Below are positions 12,169-22,238 of a stretch of 64,000 nt of DNA, in pieces. The stretch is taken from assembly GCA_016081115.2 (NCBI GenBank), contig JABTTQ020001487.1:682001-746000 (forward strand). Reading direction: 5' to 3'. Each line of letters starts with the position of its first letter. The first letter of the stretch is position 1. Both the position numbers and the translations under genes were made by a program. The notes under the pieces are model-generated. The model was not told the DNA's origin and searched no databases. It worked only from the letters and a program-made list of their open reading frames with translations. Source of the DNA: Rehmannia glutinosa. Taxonomy: Eukaryota > Streptophyta > Magnoliopsida > Lamiales > Orobanchaceae.

Positions 12169-13661
12169 TATTAGATAAATGTTTTTATCATGATTTTGAT
12201 GATTTTGTTTTTACACCAAAACAATATTTCTAAATGTTGTCCAAATACTCCTAAATGATTTAAAATATTTTTACTAATTTTTCAGAGTATTTCTTAAAGA
12301 TTATTTATGACAAAAATTGGACAACACATAATTGTTTTGTCATGATTTTGATGAATTTGTTTCATTGTGTTTTTACACTAAAACAATGCTTCTAAATGTT
12401 GTCCAAATACTCCCGATCGGTCTAAAATGTTTTTACTATTTTTTCGGAGTATTTCTTGAAATTCATTTTTGACAAAAAATTGGACAACTCCTCTGTTTTG
12501 AGGTCAACCGGTCGCCCTATAGTGCAACCCGTATCTGAAAGTTGTGCAAAACAGAGAACAACCTGTTTGCTGAAAAAAGGAAGGATGACCAGTCACCCTA
12601 TATGACGATCGGTCGCCCTATAGGGCATCCAGTGTCTGAGTTTGGTTCAAATTTTGCAAACTTATCTGTATTGCATATTTTAAGAGGGCAACCGGTCCAA
12701 GGGGATGTCGACCGGTCGAACCCCATGGTGACCGATCGCCCTATGTAAAATCTCAGTGTTTTCAAGGTTTTCTCATTTCTACGCGACCGTTGCCATACCG
12801 TTTTGACAGCAAAATTCTAGCCGTTGACAGTAGACAACTTTTCCTCAATTTATGGTGTTTATCTCTAACAGCTATATTCTTCATTTGTCTTGCAATTTTT
12901 TACAGATTTCAATCTCCTAGGAGGAGCCTATCAAGTTCAAGACATCCTCTATAAATAGATGAAGAATTAATGCAACACAATATGAGATAATACTACAACA
13001 CAACAAGATACATTCAAGCAAACACTTTTGTTCTTCAATTTCTATATTCTTGTTGTAATAGCCTAAGGTCTTTCACTTTCACATCTTGAGGTCTAGGCTT
13101 TATTCTTGATTACACTTGCACTCAAAATTGTATTATTCATTATCGAGTAGTAATCTTGAATTTGGGTTCGTCATTCAACACAAGATATCCTTGTGAATGT
13201 TCTTGTGGTAAGAGCACATTTGGGTGATCTTAGGTGTTAGGTGTAAGAAGATTGTGGTAATCTTCTTGTGGAAGAGTTTGGTGCTCTTCGATGTGTTGAA
13301 GAATTTGGTATTCTTCAAGTTGGAAGATTGTGGTAATCTTCACAAGGTGCCGTAGAAGATTGTGGTAATCTTCAAGGGAGATTGTGGTAATGTCCAAAGA
13401 GGTGTTGTAAGGTGATGTTATATTAATTGTGGTAATTAATTAAAAAAAAAAATCTTTTTGAAATCCATCCCGGAGATACTGGGATGGTAGAGGATTAGGC
13501 CCTAGGTGGGTTGAACCTCTATAAATCGACGCGTGTTGTTTACTTCCCGCACTTCCATTCTTGTCTTGGTTTATTTATCCGAAAAAGAGGGCATAATCGA
13601 GAAAATGGGCATAATCTATTCACCCTCCCCCTCTAGATTATCGTAGCCACTTGGACTTACA
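12169..13661 (+). repeat. Element 2 5' LTR
   Basis: Ends in GGACTTACA next to the PBS. It holds a TATA box, TATAAATA at 12950-12957, so transcription should begin about 30 bases on. Upstream, at 12500-12745, lies a cluster of GACCGGTC-like palindromes and degenerate forms. Downstream of the TATA box, GATTGTGGTAATCTTC-type words repeat at 13240-13400. Confidence 0.92.
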
Positions 13662-13663
13662 AG

Positions 13664-13676
13664 TGGTTTGAGAGCC
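13664..13676 (+). other. Primer-binding site of element 2
   Basis: TGGTTTGAGAGCC, two bases after the LTR, differs at two positions from the initiator-tRNA-Met site TGGTATCAGAGCC used by most plant copia elements. The same site is perfect in element 3. Confidence 0.85.
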
Positions 13677-13725
13677 AAACTCTTTGGCAAGCTCGTTCCA
13701 CATCGCGAGTAAAGAGAAACGATCA

Positions 13726-14954
13726 ATGGCTACGAATGAAGTCTATCTCACCGGCGCCTCCACCAACAAACCACCACTATTTGATTCCAAAAATTATACA
13801 TTTTGGAAAGAAAAATTGAATGTTATTTACAAAGTTGTGGGTTCGATATTTGGAACACGGTCATTAATGGAGAATCCATCCCAATGAAAGCCGGACTACT
13901 CACCTCCAAAGTCCTCAAGGAGCTCAATGATGAAGACAAGAAAATTCTCTCCTTAAACGGCAAAGCTCTAAATATTCTTCATTATTCACTTACCTCTATG
14001 GAATACGGTCATATTCGAGGGATACGATCGGCACATGAAGCTTGGGAAAAATTAGAAGATATCTATGAAGTATATGCAAATGAAAGGAGCAATTCAAAAT
14101 CATCTACCTCTCAAATGGATACAACATCAACTCCAACAACATGGGATAAGCTTCTTACAACTTCCGATGATGAAGAAGCCGACCAATGTTTAATGGGCAT
14201 CGACGAAGACAGTGAGGTACACTCAAACTCTTCTATTTCTTTTAGTAATGAAATTCATATTGATTATGTTGATTTGCAAAATGATTTCGATGAACTTCAA
14301 AATGAATTCCAAAGCTTGCTTGTTAAATATAAAAATTTGAAAAAGGAATTCAACACTTTGAAAAATGAAAAGGGTAGTCTACATGCCTCTTATGAATCAC
14401 TTTCATGTGCTCACACCACCACACTTGATAAGGTTAGAAACCTTGAAAAGGAAAATAGTACTCTTGTTGAGAATATATTGATTGCATGAAAAAAGGATTT
14501 ATCAAAATTCAACTTGAGTACCGATAAGACTCTTGATGTTCATCGTTGTGATCATGAGAAACTAGAACTTGGTTATAAGCCTAATGTTATCAATGATATG
14601 AAAAAGAACCAAGTCACTAAGCATATTGGTCATTATACTTCTAAAATTATTACATGCTTCTATTGTGGTAAAAAGGGCCATACGGTAAATTCTTGTCGGG
14701 CTAGAAATAGCTCTAATTATTGTTGGAGACCTAAAAGTCTCAATACTAAACCCAAAGGACCCAAACACTTAAGGGTACCACAAGAAAATGTTATGATAGG
14801 TACTTGGCGCAACAAAAATCAAAGAAAATTCAAATTGTCAAATCGACAACAAACATTTGCGCCACTTGATCAAGGAAGAAGATATTATCAACAAAGTCAA
14901 ATTCCAAGAAGAAACTATAATCAAAAATGGGAAGGACACAATCCTTGGAATTGA
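13726..14954 (+). pseudogene. Element 2 gag, internally deleted
   Basis: ATG at 13726 begins MATNEVYLTGAS, matching the gag start of element 3. A frameshift occurs near 13850. Compared with element 3, about 0.8 kb is missing after EKLEDIYE at about 14070, which removes the second half of the capsid region and the first zinc knuckle. The coiled coil (14270-14480) and the second knuckle CFYCGKKGHTVNSC (14656-14697) remain. A TGA at 14487-14489 splits the frame. The tail from 14810 to 14954 is R/Q/N-rich and overlaps, in another frame, the decayed protease region. Confidence 0.85.
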
Positions 14955-15056
14955 CAAAATTGAAGAAGACATCATCAACAAGATGATTTCCCAAAAGGAA
15001 GATACTACCAACAAAGGGAAAGACATAATCCGTGGAAATGGCAAAATTGGTAAACT
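14865..15056 (+). repeat. Imperfect duplication across the decayed protease region of element 2
   Basis: Two related copies of a roughly 90-base segment lie side by side, each containing a form of AAGAAGATATTATCAACAA and ending in a form of AATCCTTGGAATTGACAAAATTG. In the frame where element 3 has its protease, this copy reads IDNKHLRH where a live enzyme has DSGCSRHM, so it is inactive. No other pol sequence follows before the TA-flanked insertion. Confidence 0.6.
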
Positions 15057-15371
15057 GTATCTCCTTATTTAAATACGCATAATGTTTTATTACTATGTAT
15101 GCTTGTATTCTTGCTTTAATTGTCATAATGATTTTTTCAAATATATTTTGTAAAAATTTGAGGTCTTCACTAAATACTCTTATTTTCTTAACTCTTTTGA
15201 AAAGATGACATTGTATATTGCTTGTCTAAACTCTTGTGTATTTACAACAACTTATATGTTCACTATCTCTTATGGATTTATATAGCATAAGCATATTTGT
15301 GACATCTCTTATTGTTTTAGCCTACACTTTTATTACTATGCTTTGTGCAAGATTTGTTTAAGAATTGTGTA

Positions 15372-15374
<3 letters not shown>
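15057..15374. other. Non-coding filler in element 2, related to 18590-18820
   Basis: No protein seen. Words such as ATTACTATGCT and TGTGCAAGAT occur here and again at 18590-18820 on the other side of the TA-flanked element, so the same filler appears twice, perhaps through a duplication before or at insertion. Confidence 0.4.

Positions 15375-15407
<33 letters not shown>
15375..15407. repeat. (TA)n microsatellite, left flank of TA-nested element
   Basis: About 16 TA units directly before GGGGAGGGTT. A matching (TA)n tract at 18237-18260 closes the other end. Confidence 0.9.
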
Positions 15408-15409
<2 letters not shown>

Positions 15410-16184
15410 GGAGGGTTATATAGGACCCCTCTATTATATGAGTACATAGGACCAAATCCAGACCACATATCTATCTATTTCAATGGTTATTATTAATTCT
15501 GATTAATGTTAATAAAATAAATGGTAAAGTCAAAATGGGGGCAAATTAGTCCACATAAAAAATAGTGAAGTTGGTTAAATCTAGTAAATCCCATGAAAAT
15601 AGGGGAGTTACCCACAATTGGTGGCATCCTTCATTCAAATCACGCCGTGTAGTTGATTTCCAAACAAATTTTATGATATGTTTCCTTAACTCCATGTGCT
15701 AAATCTAAAAAATCCCATGAAATTTCGTCATTCCCATTTTTTTTAAGAAAAATTGCTTGATATGGCCAGAATGTTGCTTATATGTGCTTAGAATGTTGCT
15801 TGTATGTGCTTAAATACTTGCTCACACGTATGTAAAATGTTGTTTAGTTTTTACTGTGTTTTAAACTCTCACATTAATAATAGTTTGTTTGGGAAGAACT
15901 ATCATGTTATGCAAAAATTAAAAACTTATACTTATATGGACTCTTATTCATTCAATCGTTGACGGTTTTTTCAACCCAGAAATTTGCTTGGGTGATACTA
16001 AAATGTTGCTTATGTATGCACGAATACTTGCTTGTATGTATTCAAATTTTTGATCACGTCTCCATTTGTTCTAACTCAGTACTTTGCTTAGCTATGGCTA
16101 GACGTTTGCTTACTTACATGTGCATAACTATACACTTATGTATATTCTAAATGTTGCTTAATTATTTATTTTGTTTGAATCATT

Positions 16185-16323
16185 TGGGATTGCACATGTG
16201 CCACAACAGCGGATTGAAATAGCATCGAATTCATCTCCGAATTGGATACCAGAATGTGACGAAAATATGACTCCAGAAGAAGGAATGAATTTGGATAATA
16301 TCGACAACGGAATACCGTTTTAA
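16185..16323 (+). pseudogene. Possible FAR1/MULE transposase N-terminal fragment
   Basis: A short frame contains NWIPECDENMTPEEGM before a stop at 16321-16323. FAR1-related and Mutator-like transposases often begin their DNA-binding region with a W-x-PECDE-x-x-x-P-x-x-GM pattern, so this may be what is left of a transposase or a captured FAR1-family exon. The match is short and the zinc-binding residues that would follow are absent, so confidence is limited. Confidence 0.4.
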
Positions 16324-16645
16324 AAATGATTCTTAATAAATAAAAAACAAAATATGTGTTTAAGAATATGTTGTGACTACTTATTTATTTATTTAATACT
16401 GCTTATTCACATATTACAAATTACCTATGTGTGGTTATTGTAATGCTTATTACTACTATGTACTCAACTTATTTATGGTTGTTGTAATGCTTTTCGAGCA
16501 AATAATTCAACATTCTTGCAAAATTTGGTCACTACAGTCCCATATCTTCAATTGCTTATTTGTGCGTAAAGTATTGCTTGTGAAATGATGTTATGGTGAT
16601 TAGAAAGAAATTGAATTATGCTTACAATACCATCAAACCATGAAA

Positions 16646-16722
16646 TAATTGCTTACAAAGCAATTGAATTTTGCTTACAAGGCAACTGAATTCTGCTTAC
16701 AAAGCAATTGAATTCTGCTTAC
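16646..16722 (+). repeat. Three tandem 24-base TTGCTTACAAAG units
   Basis: The unit is close to TTGCTTACAAAGCAATTGAA, repeated three times with few changes. Each unit holds a palindrome-like CAATTG core next to the TGCTTA word typical of this element. Confidence 0.8.
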
Positions 16723-17622
16723 AGTATCTAAAAACCATGAAAATAAATACGACACTAACTAGAAAATATTCCTATATCAACTACGCATGTACGTCCAAAC
16801 CAATCATATTTAAAATGACTATAAAATACTGTAATATTCAACATTTTGATCAAGAGTATGAAACAACAATGTTTCGTTGTGATCCTAACTCGATTTGGCA
16901 AACTCCTTCGCCCGTCCCAAAACCGACTTCCTCTGCTCGTTCATTACAACTTTTGCCATTTCCAACAGAAAATCTATAAAAAAAAGACACTAGTCATTTA
17001 TATAAAACATTTATTAACAAACAAAATATTTATAATCATAGAAACCAACCAAGCATAAACATAATATAAGATATGTATAAGCACAAAACAAACTATAGAT
17101 AAGCATAATTATCAACAACAATAAGCAGTTGAAAACATCAATAAGCAATCCCCCCAGCCTTAGAAAAAAAATGGCAATACTAATTACCTCCTAATTTGAG
17201 AGCATAATATAAAACATAGATAAGCATAATATAAAACATACATAAGCATAATTATCTACAACAATAAGCAGTTGAAAGCCTCATTAATCTCCCTGTCTGC
17301 TAACTTTGTTTTTTCAACTAGTAAAATCAGTAAATAAAAAATAACAAAAAACCCACAACAGATCCTAATTATGCATTTAGAAGAACATAGATAAGCATTA
17401 TTACGAAAATCAATAAGCATTTGCACATAGTTGAACAAAAACATGATCTATTTAATCAAGCCCCTCATCAACGGAAGAAGCCATTAAAACAAATTCAATG
17501 CTATCTTACGCCCCTAACACATATCGCAACTACAAATCATCATTAAAACTACGAGAATGCAGACGACCCATTATCTAATGAAGCAAAAATTCAAACCAAT
17601 TCGCAAAATAATTTTCAAAAAA

Positions 17623-17835
17623 GAAAAAATCCAACCTATGACCCAACCTGTAAACATCTCGGCTCAGTATTTGCTCACCATTCCCACTGGCAACCTTGGC
17701 TTCAAACATAGAGATTTGATTCAGCCCAACATCCCTTCCTTTTCCAATTTGGATGTATTCATGGTGGGTAATATTCCTGTCTCTCAATGTGCAATTGAAC
17801 CCAGCAAAAATATCCTCGCTTATATTGATAACTCG
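17623..17835 (-). pseudogene. Captured callose synthase (glucan synthase) exon fragment
   Basis: The 71 codons read on the minus strand give RVINISEDIFAGFNCTLR, THHEYIQIGKGRDVGLNQ and SGNGEQILSRDVYRLGHR without a stop. This is the strongly conserved cytosolic part of the 1,3-beta-glucan synthase domain of plant callose synthases, whose whole proteins have about 1,900 residues and lie in the plasma membrane. Similarity begins abruptly at 17835 and ends at 17623 in a T-rich stretch. No other part of the gene is nearby. The surrounding DNA element has inverted ends, so this looks like a Pack-type gene capture. An open frame continues to 17901 but that part matches nothing I know. Confidence 0.85.
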
Positions 17836-18236
17836 AGTTGGGAGACGCTTTGCAGGGAGTATAGCCCTTGAAGAATTAACAATGGAGTAATGTTTTCTCA
17901 CAGTAGGTTTTATTTTTTGCAGAGAGAATCTTGTGTTAGCAAAGGAGAATAACTCTTTTCTGAGACTTTGTTTACCAAGTTGGAGAGATATGCAAAGATT
18001 TTGGATAAAAAAACGTCTCCAAAAACGGCTCCTAAATTATAGCTCACTCCCCAAAAATAACTTCCCTCCCAAAACTGATTTTAATTAAAATTACCAAACA
18101 ACCCTTTTTTATATTAAATTACATACTAAAAAATGGTAAAATCTGGTTAATCTCAACCGTTTAAAAATTAAATCAAGGCTTCAGATTTGGTCTCGTGTAC
18201 TCACATAGGATATGTGGACTCACCTGATCCAAATCC

Positions 18237-18260
18237 TATATATATATATATATATATATA
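18237..18260. repeat. (TA)n microsatellite, right flank
   Basis: About 12 TA units after AAATCC, matching the tract at 15375-15407. Confidence 0.9.
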
Positions 18261-18261
18261 T

Positions 18262-19480
18262 CTTCTTCAATGGCTATCTGCTCATAATGTGTCAAGAGTG
18301 ACATAAATTATCGAGGTACGTTCACCTTTGTTATTCATCTCATAGACTCGATATATTTTTTGCCATATGCCTATGGGCTTGCTTTCCAAGCTATTTCAAA
18401 GAATCTCATACAAGTGCCATTAAAAGGATTTTTCGATTTTTGAAAGGCACTATTCGATAAAGCTTGTTTTATCCGAGACTTGTAACGGATTATATTTTGT
18501 TTTGATAAAACATTTAATTTTTATCCTTCTCTTAAATTATGCATTTTATTGCACATATTCATGTCTTTATTCTTGGTTGCTTTGTCAAAGCTCTTCTTCA
18601 AAATACTTCTTATAAATGAGGTCTCAACTATATGCTCTCGGATTTTCAAATTTCAAAAGAGACCTTATATAGCTTCCTATAAGCATATTTGAACTTACAT
18701 GGTTCATTAAAGTCTTGATGATTTTTTTAGGGCATGGTATGTGTTACTTGTTATAGTGTCTATATTATTCGATATTACTATGCTCTTGTGCAAGATATCT
18801 TGTTAAGATTTTGCAGGAATTTCTTTTGGTATTTCGGAACAAGCTTGATGATCAAGGCAATATTGTTTGAAACAAGGCAAGGTTAGTAGCTCAAGGGTAT
18901 TGTCAATAATAAGAAATTCTCTAAGTGAATGCAAGGTGAATGCAAGATGAGCATGATGGGGGGAGCTATATTTCTTCCTTGGATCTCAAATTAAGCAATG
19001 CCAAGAAGGTATCTATATTTCACAATCAAAGTATACAAAAGAACCTTTGAAGAAGTTAGGCATTGAAGAAGGAAGAACCATCTCTACCCCTATGGCAACC
19101 AATATCAAGATTGACAAAGTTTGAGAAAAGCATTTCGGTTGACAAACAAATTCGAGGTATGTTCATTAACGTCTATTATTCCCATAGACTTGATATTTTT
19201 TATGCCTTATGTCTATATGCTCGACTTCAATACAATCCCAACGAATCTCATTAAAGTGCCGTTAAAAGAAATTTTCAAATATTTGTAAGGCACTTCTTCT
19301 TATGACTTGTTTATCCAAAGTTTTAAAACATTCATATTTTTCGGGATAACAAGTCCGGTGATTATAATTTCTCAAAATATGGTTCGTCATAGTCGAACTA
19401 AGCATATTGAGATTCTATATTTTTTCTAAGGGATTGTGTTTCCTAAAGCGGAAAATTGGGATGTGTTTAAATTCGTCTCA
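18262..19480 (+). pseudogene. Scrambled RT/RNase H pieces of element 2
   Basis: Short blocks match element 3 pol but not in one continuous order. An RT-to-RNase H stretch at about 18309-18455 appears again at 19143-19292. Between them lie an RT start (18830-18910, NKLDDQGNIV) and an RT thumb segment (18945-19125, ISQSKYTKEPLKKLGIEEG). A piece near 19385-19450 carries SRTKHIEI. Catalytic motifs are absent and stops are frequent. The duplicated block shows rearrangement, not simple decay. Confidence 0.75.
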
Positions 19481-20750
19481 AGGATAACTCGCGGGCATTT
19501 ATTTTTAATCGTTAACCGCTGGGTTTTTTTACCTCATTTCGAGCTTGTTTAAGCATAACGTATATTGGATGAGATCTATGTTTGCATTTCGTACGTTTTT
19601 AAAACTTAGGGGTGAAAATCAGATTTTTGGTTCAAAATTCGGACAGAAACTGGACTGGTGTTCAGACACCTGTCGACCAAGTGCAAGGACTGGTCGCCCT
19701 ACCCGTTGACCGATCGCACTAAGTGGTTTCAGGGTTAAAAATGCTTCTGTCTTTAAAAATGTCATTTTTGGTCTTTTTCTTTCAAACTCGAACCCCTTTG
19801 CAAATTTCACACACAATTCACTCAAAATGATTTCTTTCTTATAAATTATATATTTTTGAGTTTATACTATTGGTATATCATCCGTGATACCCGACCTCTC
19901 CGATTAATTGGTAAGAATTCTTCTTATTTATCTCAATTGGGTTGAACCCTTGAGAATGTGATTCATATTTTATATCTTGTTGGAACTCTTATATAATTGT
20001 GTTGGGCATGATGATTGTTGGTGGATGATATTTGTAAAATTGCTTTTGGTGATGAAAAATTTGGCTTGGTTATTTTTACAAGGGATATATACATCTTCTT
20101 TATTATTTGACGCCCGTCAAGTGTTCGATAAAACGTTTCAAAGAAAAATTCATCACCTACATGATTCTCTCGATTTCAAATATCTTATATATTTATAGAG
20201 ATCATGTTTTGCAAATCAAATGAGCTTTTACGAGCTTTTACAAGTCATATGATCAAATCTTCCCTTAGCTTTTGGAATTTTAAGCTTAATGATCAATAGT
20301 TCGATAAATCGGTTAAATTGTGCACTTTGATATGGATATATGATGTTTTTATCGTGCTAAAAGAAGCTAAAATAAGCTCACGAAAGAAGCTATAAGCTAT
20401 GGCTCTTTAAAGCCAAAGGTTGTGGATCATACATAGTCCATTTGTTGTATTGTGGACTCATTTACATGTCTAATGATGTTTTGTTGATAGGGGAGCTTAT
20501 AAGTTCTTGATACTTAAGCTCAATATGTAAAAGCTGAGCTTTTAGCTTTTGGTTGATTGCTTCTATATTACTCTTGTTGTGCATATTGATAGGGGGAGCT
20601 TTTGCAAAATGTTTTTGAAAATCTCTACTCCCTTCCTTGTGATTATTATGCATGGAATGTTGTCGCTCTCAACGGATAGTTTATTTTTAACCGGAAAATT
20701 GTTTTGTTTTCAAAATCGACCTCATTAAATTGTTTTGGTTTGTAATCGTC
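19481..20750 (+). other. 3' non-coding region of element 2
   Basis: Matches the region after the pol stop of element 3 (63100 onward), including ACGTTTTTAAAACTTAGGGG and the later ACAAGGGATATATACA-type stretch. It carries degenerate copies of the GACCGGTC palindrome at 19670-19720. No protein is recognised. Confidence 0.6.
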
Positions 20751-20764
20751 AAAAAGGGGGAGTT
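20751..20764 (+). other. Polypurine tract of element 2
   Basis: AAAAAGGGGGAGTT directly before the 3' LTR, where plus-strand DNA synthesis is primed. Confidence 0.85.
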
Positions 20765-22238
20765 TGTTAGATAAATGTTTTTATCATGATTTTGATGATT
20801 TTGTTTTTACACCAAAATAATATTTCTAAATGTTGTTCAAATACTCCTAAATGATTTAAAATGTTTTTACTAATTTTTCGGAGTATTTCTTAAAGATTAT
20901 TTTCGACAAAAATTGGACAACACATAATTGTTTTGTCATGATTTTGATGAATTTGTTCATTGTGTTTTTACACTAAAACAATGCTTCTAAATGTTGTCCA
21001 AATACTCCTGATCGGTTTTAAATGTTTTTACTATTTTTTCGGAGTATTTCTTGAAATTCATTTTCAACAAAAATTGGACAACTCCTCTGTTTTGAGATCA
21101 ACCGGTCACCCTATAGGGCAACCCGTATCTGAAAGTTGTGCGAAACAGAGAACAACCTGTTTGCTGAAAAAAGGGAGGTGGACCGGTCACCCTATAGGGC
21201 ATCCGGTGTCTGAGTTTGGTTCGAATTTTGCAAACTTCTTTGTATTGCATTTTTGAAGAGGGCAACCGGTCCAAGGGGATGTTGACCAGTCGAACCCCAT
21301 GGTGACCAATTGCCCTGTGTAAAATCTCGGTGTTTTCAAGGTTTTCTCATTTCTACGCGACCGTCGCCATACCGTTTTGACAACAAAATTCTAGTTGTTG
21401 ACAGCAGACAACTTTTCCTCAATTGATGGTGTTGATCTCTAACAGTTATATTCTTCATTTGTCTTGCATTTTTTTACAGATTTCAATCTCCTAGAAGGAG
21501 CCTATTAAGTTCAAGACATCCTCTATAAATAGATGAAGAATTGATGCAACGCAATATGAGAGAATACTACAACACAACAAGATACATTCAAGCAAACACT
21601 TTTGTTCTTCAATTTCTATATTCTCGTTGTAATAGCCTAAGGTCTTTCACTTTCACATCTTGAGGCCTAGGCTTTATTCTTGATTACACTTGCACTCAAA
21701 ATTTTATTATTCATTATCAAGTTGTAATCTTGAATTTGGGTTCGTCATTCAACACAAGATATCCTTATGAGTGTTCTTGTGGTAAGAGCACACTTGGGTG
21801 ATCTTAGGTGTTAGGTGTAAGAAAATTGTGGTAATCTTCTTGTGGAAAAGTTGGGTGCTCTTTGAGGTGTTGAAAAAATTGGTATTCTTCAAGTCGGAAG
21901 ATTGTGGTAATCTTCACAAGGTGCCGTAGAAGATTGTGGTAATCTTCAAGGGAGATTGTGGTAATCTCCAAAGAGGTGTTGTAAGGTGATGTTGTATTAA
22001 TTGTGGTAATTAATAAAATCTTTTTTTCTTTTTTAAATCCATCCCGGAGATACTGGGGTTGTAGAGGATTAGGCCCTAGGTGGGTTGAACCTCTATAAAT
22101 CGACGCGTGTTGTTTACTTCCCACACTTCCATTCTTGTCTTGGCTTATTTATCCGAAAAAGAGGGCATAATCGAGAGAATGGGCATAATCTATTCACCCT
22201 CCCCCCCCTTTAGATTATCATAGCCACTTGGACTTACA
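20765..22238 (+). repeat. Element 2 3' LTR
   Basis: Begins TGTTAGATAAATG and ends GGACTTACA. It is closely similar to the 5' LTR throughout, with scattered substitutions and small indels. It contains the palindrome cluster at 21090-21320 and a TATAAATA box near 21524. Confidence 0.92.

Larger units (their letters stand above)
15408..18236. mobile_element. DNA element in a TA microsatellite, carrying gene fragments
   Basis: The two ends are imperfect inverted repeats: the left has TGAGTACATAGGACCAAATC, and the right, read on the minus strand, has TGAGTACACGAGACCAAATC. (TA)n tracts flank both ends. The left half is rich in TGCTTA words on the plus strand (15770-16730) and the right half in TAAGCA (17040-17420), so the subterminal repeats are themselves inverted. 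Its cargo is a FAR1-like fragment and a callose synthase fragment. The end style resembles the elements at 30275-33017. Superfamily is uncertain; a Mutator-like origin is possible given the FAR1-like piece. Confidence 0.75.
12169..22238 (+). mobile_element. Copia element 2 (SIRE-like), nested in element 1
   Basis: Two LTRs of 1493 and 1474 bases, nearly identical by eye, enclose a PBS, a shortened gag and rearranged pol pieces. The 5-base target duplication GATTC is perfect (12164-12168 and 22239-22243) and falls inside the extra frame of element 1, so element 2 inserted later. The 5' LTR begins TATTAG instead of TGTTAG, a point change in the terminal TG. A TA-flanked DNA element (15408-18236) sits in the pol region. 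The element is non-autonomous. Confidence 0.92.
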
